From the NCBI RefSeq assembly GCF_014652915.1, contig NZ_BMZS01000005.1, forward strand, positions 310,001 through 374,000: a stretch of 64,000 nt of DNA, in the 5' to 3' direction. Positions within the stretch are counted from its first letter, which is position 1. The number at the start of each line of letters is the position of its first letter. Position numbers and translations under genes: made by a program. This document shows, in pieces, positions 26,232 to 34,179 of this stretch. Under the pieces are notes generated by a model. The model worked only from the letters and a program-made list of their open reading frames with translations. It was not told the DNA's origin and did not search any database. Source of the DNA: Thalassobaculum fulvum. Lineage in GTDB: Bacteria; Pseudomonadota; Alphaproteobacteria; Thalassobaculales; Thalassobaculaceae.

Positions 26232-26748
26232 AGCGCGACCTGAAGAGCCGTTCGAGTTCGTCTGGAGCGTCGAATACCTCGGGCCGGAGTACCTGCTCTC
26301 GGTCACGTGGCGGGACGGCCGGACCGAGGAGGTCGACCTCGCGCCGCTGGTGTTCCGGTACAAGATCCTCCGGCCGCTACGGGATCTGGAGCGGTTCCGG
26401 CAGGTGGCTGTCGACGAGTATGGCAACGGTCTCGTCTGGGGCGACGGCCCGGACCTGGAAGTGAGCCCGGAGCAGCTCCGCGAGCTGATCGAAAGCCAGA
26501 AGGGTCCTCGGCTGCGCACCAGCTTCTTCCGGCGTTGGATGGCGACCCGCCACCTCAAGCAGGACGACGTCGCCGGTCTGCTCAACGTCTCGAAGCGGAC
26601 GGTCGCCGGCTATGCGACCGGGAGCGCTGCGATCGACACGCCGACCAGCCTCGCGGTCGGCCTGATCGTCGGGTACGCCAAGGCAGTGACCGGTCCCGAA
26701 GTCTTGACTGCTAGGGTTAGGGAGATCGAGCGCTACATCGCCGCGTAG
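26224..26748 (+). CDS. DUF2442 protein with helix-turn-helix domain
   Basis: Protein of 174 residues. Residues about 10-88 match DUF2442 (LSVTWRDGRTEEVDLAPLV, FRQVAVDEYGNGLVWGDGPDL), and 100-152 form an Xre-like helix-turn-helix (MATRHLKQDDVAGLLNVSKR, then TVAGYATGSAAI). The start ATG 26224 lies inside the DUF4160 gene with GAGG just before it, so the two are co-translated. The HTH suggests it binds the palindrome in the module's promoter. Whether it neutralises DUF4160 is untested. Confidence 0.82.
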   Translation: MTEARPEEPFEFVWSVEYLGPEYLLSVTWRDGRTEEVDLAPLVFRYKILRPLRDLERFRQVAVDEYGNGLVWGDGPDLEVSPEQLRELIESQKGPRLRTSFFRRWMATRHLKQDDVAGLLNVSKRTVAGYATGSAAIDTPTSLAVGLIVGYAKAVTGPEVLTARVREIERYIAA

Positions 26749-26766
26749 CTCTGACGACACATCCGT

Positions 26767-29223
26767 TCACACCGGCAGGCTCCCCTGCATCGCCCCGCCC
26801 GTCGCTTCCGCCACCAGCTCCTCGGTCAGCTCGTCCATCAGGATGTCGACGGCGCCGCCGGCGACCTGCTCGCGGCCGATCTCCAGCAGCACCGGCACCG
26901 CCAGCGGCGACACGCGGTCGAGGCGGCGGTGCACGATCCGGCCCTGCACCCGGGTCAGCAGCCCGGCCAGGCGGGAGATGTCGGTCAGGCCGCGGGCGGC
27001 GTCCTCGCGGGTGGCGCGCAGCAGGATGTGATCCGGCTGGTGGCGGCGCAGCACGTCGTAGATCAGGTCGGCGTTGAAGCTGACCTGCCGGCCGGTCTTC
27101 TCGTGGCCGGGCAGCTTGCGCTCGATCAGCCCGGCGATCACCGCGACGTTGCGGAAGGTGCGCTTCAGCAGGCTGGACTCCGCCATCCACTCCTCGAGGT
27201 CGTCGCCCAGCATGCCCTGGTCGAACAGCGCGTCCATGTCCTCGCAAGGGCGCACCGACCACACCGCGATCACGTAGTCGGTGGCGACGAAGCCGAGCGG
27301 GCCGAGGCCCATGCGCTCCATCCGCCGGGTCAGCAGCATGCCCAGGGTCTGGTGGGCGTTGCGGCCCTCGAAGGTGTAGGCCACCAGGTACTGGCGCTCG
27401 GCCCGCGGGAAGCTCTCGATCAGCAGGGTGTCGGCCCGCGGCAGCACCGAGCGCCAGCGCTGCAGCTCCAGCCATTCCTCGACCGGGCCGGGTAGGGTGG
27501 CCCAGGCGTCCGGATCCTCCAGGATCGCCCGCACCCGGGTGGCGAGCCGGGTGGTCAGCGGCAGCCGGCCGCCGCCGTAGACCGGCACCGCCGGCTCGCC
27601 CTGGCCGCCGGGCGTGGCCTCGACGAAGCGCTCGCGGATGCCCTGGAAGGTCAGCAGCCGGCCGGCGAACATGAAGGTGTCGCCGGGCCTGAGGCCCTGC
27701 ACGAAGAACTCCTCGATCTCGCCGAGGATGCGGCTGCGCGACAGCCGCACCTTCAGCACCTCGGCCTCGACGATGGTGCCGACGTTCATTCGGTAGGACT
27801 GGGCGACCCGCGGGTGGGCGATGCGCAGGCGGCCGTCGTCGGTCGGCCGCAGCCGCTGCCAGCGCTCGTAGGCCGACAGCGCGTAGCCGCCGGAGCGCAC
27901 GAACTCCACGACCTCGTCGAAGGTTTCACGGTCGAGGTCGGCGTAGGGTGCGGCGGTCACCACCTCGGCGTACAGCTCGTCCGGGTCGAGCGGATCGGCG
28001 CAGGCGGTGCCGAGCACGTGCTGGGCCAGCACGTCGAGCCCGCCGGGCCGCGGCGCGTCGCCGTCGAGGTCGCCGGCGCGCACGGCGTCCAGCGCCGCCT
28101 TGCACTCCAGCACCTCGAAGCGGTTGGCCGGCACCAGCAGGGCGCGGCTCGGCTCGTCGAGGCGGTGATTGGCGCGGCCGATCCGCTGCAGCAGCCGCGA
28201 GGCGCCCTTCGGCGCGCCGACCTGGATGACGAGGTCGACGGCGGCCCAGTCGATGCCGAGGTCGAGCGAGGAGGTGGCGACCACGGCGCGCAGGGCGCCG
28301 CGGCTCATCATCGCCTCGACCTTGCGGCGCTGCTCGGCCGCCAGCGAGCCGTGGTGCAGGGCGATGGCCAAGTGGTCCTCGTTGGCGTGCCACAGCGCCT
28401 GGAAGATCAGCTCGGACTGCGCCCTTGTGTTGACGAACACGATGGTGGTTCGGTGTGCCTTGATGGCGGTGTAGATCCGCTCGACCGCGTGCAGCCCCAT
28501 GTGCCCGGACCATGGCAGCCGGCCGTCCGGCATCAGGATCTTGACCTCAGCGCGGGCCGCTTCCCCGCCTCGGACCACCGCGACGTCGCCGGAAGAGGCC
28601 TGCCCGGAGCGCGCCAGGAACGCCTCCAGCGCCGCCGGGTAGGCGACCGTCGCCGACAGCCCGACCCGCCGGGCCTGCGGTGCGAGGCCGGAGAGCCGAG
28701 CCAGGCCGAGCGCCAGCAGTTCGCCGCGCTTGGTGCCGGCGAGCGCGTGCAGCTCGTCGATCACCACGCAGCGCAGGCCCTCGAACACTTGGCTCGCGTC
28801 CGGGTAGGAGATCAGCAGCGCCAGGCTCTCCGGCGTGGTCAGCAGCAGGTTCGGCGGCCGCTGGCGCTGGCGCTGGCGCTTGCCCTGCGGGGTGTCGCCG
28901 GTGCGGGTCTCGGCGGTGACGGCCAGGCCCATCTCCTCGATCGGCACCGTCAGGTTGCGGTGGATGTCGACCGCCAGCGCCTTCAGCGGCGAGACGTAGA
29001 GGGTGTGCAGGCCGTCGCGCGGAGTCTCGGCGAGGTCGACCAGGCTGGCCAGGAACCCGGCCAGGGTCTTGCCGCCGCCGGTCGGGGCGATCAGCAGGGC
29101 CGAGCGGCCGGCACGCGCCGCAGCCAGCATCTCCAGCTGGTGCGGGTGCGGGGCCCAGCCCTTGGCGGCGAACCAGTCCTGGAACGCCGGGGGCAGGGAC
29201 GTGTCGGGAAGGCTGCCGTCCAT
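26767..29223 (-). CDS. Ligase-associated DEXH-box DNA helicase (Lhr-like)
   Basis: Superfamily 2 helicase of 818 residues. Walker A is APTGGGKTLAGF (about 45-56), Walker B is DELHAL, motif III is LSATVAYP, and motif VI is LLQRIGRANHR. The Lhr-type winged-helix and C-terminal DUF4910/Lhr core follow. Length and the ending match the ligase-associated DNA damage response helicase group rather than full-length Lhr (about 1500 residues). It unwinds nucleic acid with ATP. Its usual partner PdeM is encoded at 19413-20132; ligase and exonuclease genes are not nearby. Confidence 0.92.
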   Translation of the reverse strand: MDGSLPDTSLPPAFQDWFAAKGWAPHPHQLEMLAAARAGRSALLIAPTGGGKTLAGFLASLVDLAETPRDGLHTLYVSPLKALAVDIHRNLTVPIEEMGLAVTAETRTGDTPQGKRQRQRQRPPNLLLTTPESLALLISYPDASQVFEGLRCVVIDELHALAGTKRGELLALGLARLSGLAPQARRVGLSATVAYPAALEAFLARSGQASSGDVAVVRGGEAARAEVKILMPDGRLPWSGHMGLHAVERIYTAIKAHRTTIVFVNTRAQSELIFQALWHANEDHLAIALHHGSLAAEQRRKVEAMMSRGALRAVVATSSLDLGIDWAAVDLVIQVGAPKGASRLLQRIGRANHRLDEPSRALLVPANRFEVLECKAALDAVRAGDLDGDAPRPGGLDVLAQHVLGTACADPLDPDELYAEVVTAAPYADLDRETFDEVVEFVRSGGYALSAYERWQRLRPTDDGRLRIAHPRVAQSYRMNVGTIVEAEVLKVRLSRSRILGEIEEFFVQGLRPGDTFMFAGRLLTFQGIRERFVEATPGGQGEPAVPVYGGGRLPLTTRLATRVRAILEDPDAWATLPGPVEEWLELQRWRSVLPRADTLLIESFPRAERQYLVAYTFEGRNAHQTLGMLLTRRMERMGLGPLGFVATDYVIAVWSVRPCEDMDALFDQGMLGDDLEEWMAESSLLKRTFRNVAVIAGLIERKLPGHEKTGRQVSFNADLIYDVLRRHQPDHILLRATREDAARGLTDISRLAGLLTRVQGRIVHRRLDRVSPLAVPVLLEIGREQVAGGAVDILMDELTEELVAEATGGAMQGSLPV

Positions 29224-29266
29224 GCCGGCAGTCTAGCGATTCGGCGCCGCGCCGCGCGGCCGGAAA

Positions 29267-29659
29267 TCAGTCGACGTCGATCGACTCGACCCGGTTCGGG
29301 TAGAACGCCACGTGGCCGCGGATCGGCATCGCCTCGTCGTAGGGCAGGTCGTAGGACCACGCCACGTCGCGGCCCTCGACGCCGCCGGCGGTCACCGACC
29401 AGTAGCTGGCCTCGCCCTTGAACGGGCAGTAGCTGCGGGTCGCGGTCGGGCGGAACAGGTGGGCCCGGGTATCGGTCATCGGCACGTAGTAGACCGGGCC
29501 GTGGCCGGTCTCCTCGCACAGCACCGCCTTGTCGGACTCGGCGATCACCTCGCCGCCGAGCCTGACGGTCACGCGCTCGCCGGCCGGCCGGAACGCGACC
29601 ACGTGATCGGGCTTCCGGGCGAAGCCGGGGGCGGGGTTGGCGATGGCTGTCGGGGACAT
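29267..29659 (-). CDS. DUF427 domain-containing protein
   Basis: Protein of 130 residues with the DUF427 fold: VTVRLGGEVIAESDKAVLCEE, then YYVPMTDTRAHLF, and the hallmark TRSYCPFKGEASYWSV. A family glucanase-like fold is known from structure but no reaction is established. ATG 29659 follows GAGGAGGCCCCG, a strong ribosome site. It lies 43 bases upstream of the helicase gene on the same strand and may be co-transcribed with it. Confidence 0.88.
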   Translation of the reverse strand: MSPTAIANPAPGFARKPDHVVAFRPAGERVTVRLGGEVIAESDKAVLCEETGHGPVYYVPMTDTRAHLFRPTATRSYCPFKGEASYWSVTAGGVEGRDVAWSYDLPYDEAMPIRGHVAFYPNRVESIDVD

Positions 29660-29742
29660 CGGGGCCTCCTCGCTGCGGGCATGTCACCGGGGATTTTGGG
29701 GGCGGGGGCCGGAAGCGCAAGGTGCGCCGGTGGGGTCGCCCC

Positions 29743-29826
29743 GGTCGGAGGGTCACGGTCGGAGGGTCACGGTCGGAGGGTCACGGTCGGAGGGTCACGG
29801 TCGGAGGGTCACGGTCGGAGGGTCAC
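29743..29826. repeat. Six perfect tandem copies of a 14-bp unit
   Basis: GGTCGGAGGGTCAC is repeated six times without a single mismatch from 29743 to 29826. The last copy contains the stop codon of the LysE-family gene (TCA at 29823-29825). The array lies between two leftward genes. Perfect copies suggest recent expansion; the length per unit is not a multiple of three. Confidence 0.95.
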
Positions 29827-30458
29827 GGGCGGCGGACCGAGTCGCAGGCGACCGCCAGCCCGAGCCCGAGGAAGGTCAGTCCGAAGAGCATGCCGATCGA
29901 TCGCCGTGCCCGCCGGAAAAACCGGACGGCGCAGTCGGTCGAGAACACGGTTGCGGTGATACTGTGGCACGCGACCGCGAGGACCGAGCACAGCAGGACG
30001 ACGGCGGCCAGCACGCCGTCGGTCGCCTCGGCCGGAACGAAGGCCGTCAGCACCGATCCGAAGAACAGGGCGGCCTTCGGATTGGTCAGGCTCACCAGCA
30101 GGCCGGTTCGGAAGGCCGACCCGGCGCGGGCCGGCGCCGCCGGGGCCGCGTGTCCCCCCGGCCCGGGTCCGAGCGCCGCGCGCAGCGACTTCAATCCCAG
30201 CCAGACGAGGTAGCCGGCGCCCGCCATGCGAAGCGCGAGCACCGCGTGCGGGAACAGGTCGAACAGCGACGCCACCCCGACCATGGCGAGTCCGGCCCAG
30301 ACGGTCGCACCGGCAGACAGGCCGAGCCCGGTGAGCAGGCCTGCCCGCCGGCCCCGGGACAGCGATGCGCTCATCACCGCGATCATGTTCGGGCCGGGGG
30401 TGATCCAGGCGACGAGGTTGACCAGGGCGATGGAGGCGAAAGTCGGGAGCAGATCCAT
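29823..30458 (-). CDS. LysE family translocator (amino acid exporter)
   Basis: Inner-membrane exporter of the LysE/RhtB family, 211 residues, with about six hydrophobic helices. The signature VAWITPGPNMIAVMS is near residue 20 and SLTNPKAALFFGSVLTAF near 125. It exports an amino acid or similar metabolite. ATG 30458 gives the usual family N-terminus; an in-frame ATG at 30485 would add nine residues. The stop codon falls in the last unit of a 14-bp tandem array, so repeat-number change could alter its 3' end. Confidence 0.88.
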   Translation of the reverse strand: MDLLPTFASIALVNLVAWITPGPNMIAVMSASLSRGRRAGLLTGLGLSAGATVWAGLAMVGVASLFDLFPHAVLALRMAGAGYLVWLGLKSLRAALGPGPGGHAAPAAPARAGSAFRTGLLVSLTNPKAALFFGSVLTAFVPAEATDGVLAAVVLLCSVLAVACHSITATVFSTDCAVRFFRRARRSIGMLFGLTFLGLGLAVACDSVRRP

Positions 30459-30648
30459 GGCGAACTCGCTGTCGGTCGCGGCCATGGGTCCGATTGTGCG
30501 GAACGCGCCGGGCCGGAAGACCCGTCGAATGCTGCAAGACCGATCATCGGAAATGCGCGCGGCAGGGCGCTCGGCAAGAGACCGGGGCGGAACGACGAAC
30601 CCGGGCGACGTCGCCGCCGCCCGGGCCGGTCACGGTCGTCCTCGCGGG

Positions 30649-31932
30649 TCAACCGCCGTAGATCAGGTCGACCAGGAACATCGGGACCGCCGGCACGTAG
30701 GTGCAGATCAGCAGCACCGCCAGCAGGACGCCGATGAAGTGGATGTTGACCTTGGTGGTCTCCCAGATGTCGGCCCGGGCGATCGAGCACGAGGTGATCA
30801 GCACGCTGGCGACCGGCGGGGTCTGCTGGCCGATCGCCAGGTTCAGGGTGACGATCAGCCCGAAATGCACCGGGTTGATCCCGACCGTCTCGATCAGCGG
30901 GACGATGATCGGCACCACCAGGATGATCGCCGCCGCCGAGTGCAGGAAGAACCCGATCACCAGGAAGAACACGTTCAGGATCAGCAGGATCAGGTACTTG
31001 TTGTCGGTCAGCGCGACCAGCCCCTGGGCCAGGTTCTGCGGCACCTGGGAGACCGTCAGCAGGTCGCCCATGAGCACCGAGGCGGCGACCAGGATCATCA
31101 CCACCGCGGTCTGCAGCCCGCCGTCCAGCATCGACTCGCGCAGGTGCTTGAGGTCGAAGTCGCGGTACCACAGCCCGACGACCACCGAGGCCAGCACCGC
31201 CAGCCCGGCCGCCTCGGTCGCGGTGACCAGCCCGGAGAAGATGCCGCCGAGGATGATCACCGGCAGCATCAGCGCCGGCAGGGCGTCGACGAAGGTGACG
31301 CGCAGGTCGTGCAGGTTGAACGCCTTCTCGACCGGGAAGTCGTAGCGACGGGCGAAGATGTAGGCGACGCCCATGAGGCCGAGGCCGCCGAGGAGGCCGG
31401 GGATCAGGCCGGCGACGAACAGCTGCTCGACCGAGGCGTTGGCCGACACCGCGTACAGGATCATCGGGATCGACGGCGGGATGATGATCGCCAGCGAGGC
31501 CGAGGACGAGGTGACGGCGGCGGCGAACGGCGCGGAGTAGCCGCGCTTCTTCATCTCCGGGATCATCACCGAGCCGAGTGCGGCGACGTCGGCGACCGCC
31601 GAGCCGGAGATCTCGGCGAAGAACAGCGACACGCCGATGTTCACCATGGCCAGGCCGCCGCGCACGAACCCGATGATCGCCGAGACGAAGGCGATCAGCC
31701 GGCGCGAGATGCCGCCGGCGTTCATGATGGCGCCGGCCAGCACGAACATCGGGATCGAGATCAGCGCGAACCCGGTGGCGCCGCGGTACATCTCGATGCC
31801 GAGCGACAGCAGGCTGTCGACACCGTGGAAAGCGGTCTGGCCGAGCAGGGCGGCGATGGCGAGTGCGATGCCGATCGGGACGTTGATGAGGATCATCGCC
31901 AGCATGGCGAAGAACATGAGCGCGAGGATCAT
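30649..31932 (-). CDS. dctM: TRAP transporter large permease (DctM)
   Basis: Large membrane subunit of a TRAP transporter, 427 residues, with about twelve hydrophobic segments. Conserved features are the start MILALMFFAMLAMILINVPIG (first 20 residues shown), AEISGSAVADVAALGSVMIPEM, SSSASLAIIIPPSIPMILYA and the C-terminal IGQQTPPVASVLITSC. It transports an organic acid with sodium or protons. DctQ ends 3 bases upstream; the operon continues from DctP. Confidence 0.95.
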   Translation of the reverse strand: MILALMFFAMLAMILINVPIGIALAIAALLGQTAFHGVDSLLSLGIEMYRGATGFALISIPMFVLAGAIMNAGGISRRLIAFVSAIIGFVRGGLAMVNIGVSLFFAEISGSAVADVAALGSVMIPEMKKRGYSAPFAAAVTSSSASLAIIIPPSIPMILYAVSANASVEQLFVAGLIPGLLGGLGLMGVAYIFARRYDFPVEKAFNLHDLRVTFVDALPALMLPVIILGGIFSGLVTATEAAGLAVLASVVVGLWYRDFDLKHLRESMLDGGLQTAVVMILVAASVLMGDLLTVSQVPQNLAQGLVALTDNKYLILLILNVFFLVIGFFLHSAAAIILVVPIIVPLIETVGINPVHFGLIVTLNLAIGQQTPPVASVLITSCSIARADIWETTKVNIHFIGVLLAVLLICTYVPAVPMFLVDLIYGG

Positions 31933-31935
31933 GGG

Positions 31936-32451
31936 TCAGCGCTCCATCGGCGCGATTTCGGGGTGCTCGAGCGAGCGGCCGGCGCGGGCCGAGCGCCAGG
32001 CCTCCGGCAGGCTCAACAGCTCGCATATGACGAACAGCGCGGCACCGATCGGGATCACCGACTGGGTGAAGCTGACCGAGATCCAGGGCAGGCTGATCAG
32101 GTTCTCGTCGCCGACCACCTCCAGCACCTTCCAGCCGGCCCAGGCGAGCAGGACGAAGAACCCGACGACCAGGATCTCGGCGACGACCAGCGCGGCCATC
32201 CGGACCTCGCGCGGCAGGCGCAGCAGCAACCCGTCAAAGCCAAGGTGCTGTCGCCGCAGCGCGGCCAGCGCGGCGCCGTAGTAGGTGATCCAGGCGAGCA
32301 TCACCGAGGCGACCTCGTCGTACCAGCTCAGCGAGGCGCCGAACTTTCGGTAGAACACGGCGAGCAGGACGATCACGGTCAGGAGGATCATCAGGCTGAT
32401 GACCATCCATTGCAGGGTGACGTCGAGGGTTCTTCGGCAGCGGGAGAGCAT
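31936..32451 (-). CDS. dctQ: TRAP transporter small permease (DctQ)
   Basis: Small four-helix membrane subunit, 171 residues. The motif LSWYDEVASVMLAWITYYGAALAALRRQHLGFD (short forms: SWYDEVASVMLAWITYYG, LRRQHLGFDGLL) is the DctQ core. It forms a complex with DctM. It lies between the binding-protein gene, 93 bases upstream behind a strong hairpin, and dctM, 3 bases downstream. Confidence 0.93.
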   Translation of the reverse strand: MLSRCRRTLDVTLQWMVISLMILLTVIVLLAVFYRKFGASLSWYDEVASVMLAWITYYGAALAALRRQHLGFDGLLLRLPREVRMAALVVAEILVVGFFVLLAWAGWKVLEVVGDENLISLPWISVSFTQSVIPIGAALFVICELLSLPEAWRSARAGRSLEHPEIAPMER

Positions 32452-32492
32452 GGCGTTGGTGGGCTCCGGGCAGCGGGCTGGCTAGGGAGAAT

Positions 32493-32522
32493 CCGGCGGC
32501 CGCCCCGCAGAGCGGCCGCCGG
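32493..32522. terminator. Perfect 11-bp hairpin between dctP and dctQ
   Basis: CCGGCGGCCGC (32493-32503), loop of 8, and GCGGCCGCCGG (32512-32522) form a perfect GC stem just after the dctP stop at 32545. No T-run follows, so it is more likely an RNA-stabilising or attenuating hairpin than a full terminator; it could raise binding-protein mRNA over permease mRNA. Confidence 0.7.
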
Positions 32523-32544
32523 TCGTCGCTTGGTGGTCCGCCGG

Positions 32545-33522
32545 TCAGTTGCGCAGGGCAGAGATCTGGTCGATCAGGGCCTTGCCGCCCTCGACGGAGG
32601 TCCCGAACTCGTCGTAGATGCCCTTCGAGGCAGCCACGAAGGCCTCCTTGTCGGCCTCGTTGACGGCCATGCCCTTCGCTTTGAGCTTGTCGAGCAGGTC
32701 GTCGTCGAACTTCTTGCCGGCCTCGCGAGCGAACGGCTCCATCTCGACCGCGGTCTCGGCGATGACCTTCTGGACGTCGGCCGACCACTTGTCGAAGGTC
32801 TTGGGCGAGGTCACCAGGTAGGCCGGGATGTACACGTGCCCGGTCATCGAAAGGTACTTCTGGACCTCGTAGAACTTGGCGCTCCAGACGTTGATCAGCG
32901 GGTTCTCCTGGCCGTCCATCACGCCGGTCTTCAGCGCCGTGAACACCTCCGAGAACGCCATCGGCGACGGGTTGGCGCCGTACGACTGGAACATCTTCAC
33001 CCGCCACTCGCCGCGCGGGGTGCGCAGCTTGACGCCCTTCAGGTCCTCCGGCTTCACGATCGGCCGGACGTTGTTGGTGATCTGCCGGAAGCCGTTCTCC
33101 CAGAAGCCGAGGATCTTCACGCCCTTGGCCTCGGCGGCGGGACGGAACACGCTGTCGCCCATCTTCGCCATGACGCGGGCGGCGTGCTCGCGGTCCTTGA
33201 TGATGTAGGGCATGTCGAACACGCCGAACTCGGGCGTGACCGACGACATGATCGACGACGGGATGAAGAAGTCGACCTGGCCGAGCTTCATCTTCTGCAG
33301 CATGTCCTTGTCGTTGCCGAGCTGGCTCGACGGGAACACCTGCACCTCGACCTTGCCGCCGCTCTTCTCCTTGACGCGCTTGGCGAACTCGTGGCCGGCG
33401 ACGTCGAAGTGGCTGCCGACCTCGCCGACATGGCCGAGGCGGAGAACGGTCTGGGCATGCGCGGCGGCGGTCAGTGTCATCGACACGGCGAGCGCGGTCG
33501 CGCAGAGCATCATGGATCGCAT
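32545..33522 (-). CDS. dctP: TRAP transporter solute-binding protein (DctP)
   Basis: Periplasmic binding protein of the DctP family, 325 residues, with a signal peptide (MRSMMLCATALAVSMTLTAA, cleavage near AHAQT). The carboxylate-binding arginine motif is in LKGVKLRTPRGEWRVKMF, followed by GANPSPMAFSEVFTALKTGVMDGQENP (short: PMAFSEVFTALKTGVMDGQ). AGGAGGAAGCCC precedes the ATG. It feeds DctQM. Upstream on the same strand are a gamma-carbonic-anhydrase-like gene, a crotonase-fold gene and a CoA-transferase gene, which suggests the imported acid is turned into a CoA thioester. Confidence 0.95.
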   Translation of the reverse strand: MRSMMLCATALAVSMTLTAAAHAQTVLRLGHVGEVGSHFDVAGHEFAKRVKEKSGGKVEVQVFPSSQLGNDKDMLQKMKLGQVDFFIPSSIMSSVTPEFGVFDMPYIIKDREHAARVMAKMGDSVFRPAAEAKGVKILGFWENGFRQITNNVRPIVKPEDLKGVKLRTPRGEWRVKMFQSYGANPSPMAFSEVFTALKTGVMDGQENPLINVWSAKFYEVQKYLSMTGHVYIPAYLVTSPKTFDKWSADVQKVIAETAVEMEPFAREAGKKFDDDLLDKLKAKGMAVNEADKEAFVAASKGIYDEFGTSVEGGKALIDQISALRN

Positions 33523-33652
33523 GGGCTTCCTCCTGGGGTGAGATTGCCGGGTTTTTCTTATGGTTGGGCCGGACGGCCGGGGAGACCGGGAAGCGCTCCC
33601 GGGTCTCAGTATCGTCTCATTGTCGTTGCCTGGCCAACTGTCTCCCGGTGAT

Positions 33653-34174
33653 TCAGACGGCCTTCAGGCGGTCACGGTACAGGTGCATCCGCTCGATGTA
33701 GCTTCGGACGCCCTGGCGGATGCGCTTCAGGTCGTCGTCGCTGACCTCGCGGACGATCTTGCCCGGCGCGCCCATGACCACCGATCGCGGCGGGATCTCC
33801 TTGCCCTCGGTGATCAGGGCGTTGGCGCCGATCAGGCAGTTCTCGCCGATCTTCGCGCCGTTCAGGACCACCGCGCCGATGCCGACCAGGGTGCCGTCGC
33901 CGATCGTGCAGCCGTGCAGCATGACCAGGTGACCGATCGTGACCTCGGCACCGATCGTGAGGGGGATGCCGGGGTCGACGTGCAGCACGGAGCCGTCCTG
34001 CACGTTGCTGCCACGGCCGATGTGGATGCGGTCGTTGTCGCCGCGGACGGTGGCGCCGAACCAGACGCTGGCGTCCTCCTCCAGCACCACGTCGCCGATG
34101 ACCGCGGCGGAGTCGGCGACCCAGCTCTTGGTCGGGTCGCAGACCGGGCGTTTGCCGTCGAGCTCGTACAGCAT
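33653..34174 (-). CDS. Gamma carbonic anhydrase family protein (PaaY-like hexapeptide protein)
   Basis: Left-handed beta-helix protein of 173 residues made of hexapeptide repeats. The three zinc histidines are in SVLHVDPG and TIGHLVMLHGCTIG. Homologues include gamma carbonic anhydrases and PaaY, a thioesterase that removes dead-end CoA thioesters in phenylacetate catabolism. With a crotonase gene 5 bases upstream, a CoA-linked role is plausible. Stop and start codons are unambiguous; activity is not. Confidence 0.87.
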   Translation of the reverse strand: MLYELDGKRPVCDPTKSWVADSAAVIGDVVLEEDASVWFGATVRGDNDRIHIGRGSNVQDGSVLHVDPGIPLTIGAEVTIGHLVMLHGCTIGDGTLVGIGAVVLNGAKIGENCLIGANALITEGKEIPPRSVVMGAPGKIVREVSDDDLKRIRQGVRSYIERMHLYRDRLKAV

Positions 34175-34179
34175 GGCGG

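Noticed and set aside
29743-29826. CRISPR array
   Set aside because: The repeat unit is 14 bp with no spacers between copies and no cas genes are nearby.
32493-32522. Simple rho-independent terminator
   Set aside because: The stem is perfect, but no run of T follows on either strand, so a full terminator is not supported.
30226-33651. Long rightward open frame of about 1140 codons
   Set aside because: It is antisense to LysE and DctPQM. The His/Asp/Arg-rich composition and lack of any domain mark it as a shadow of the real genes.
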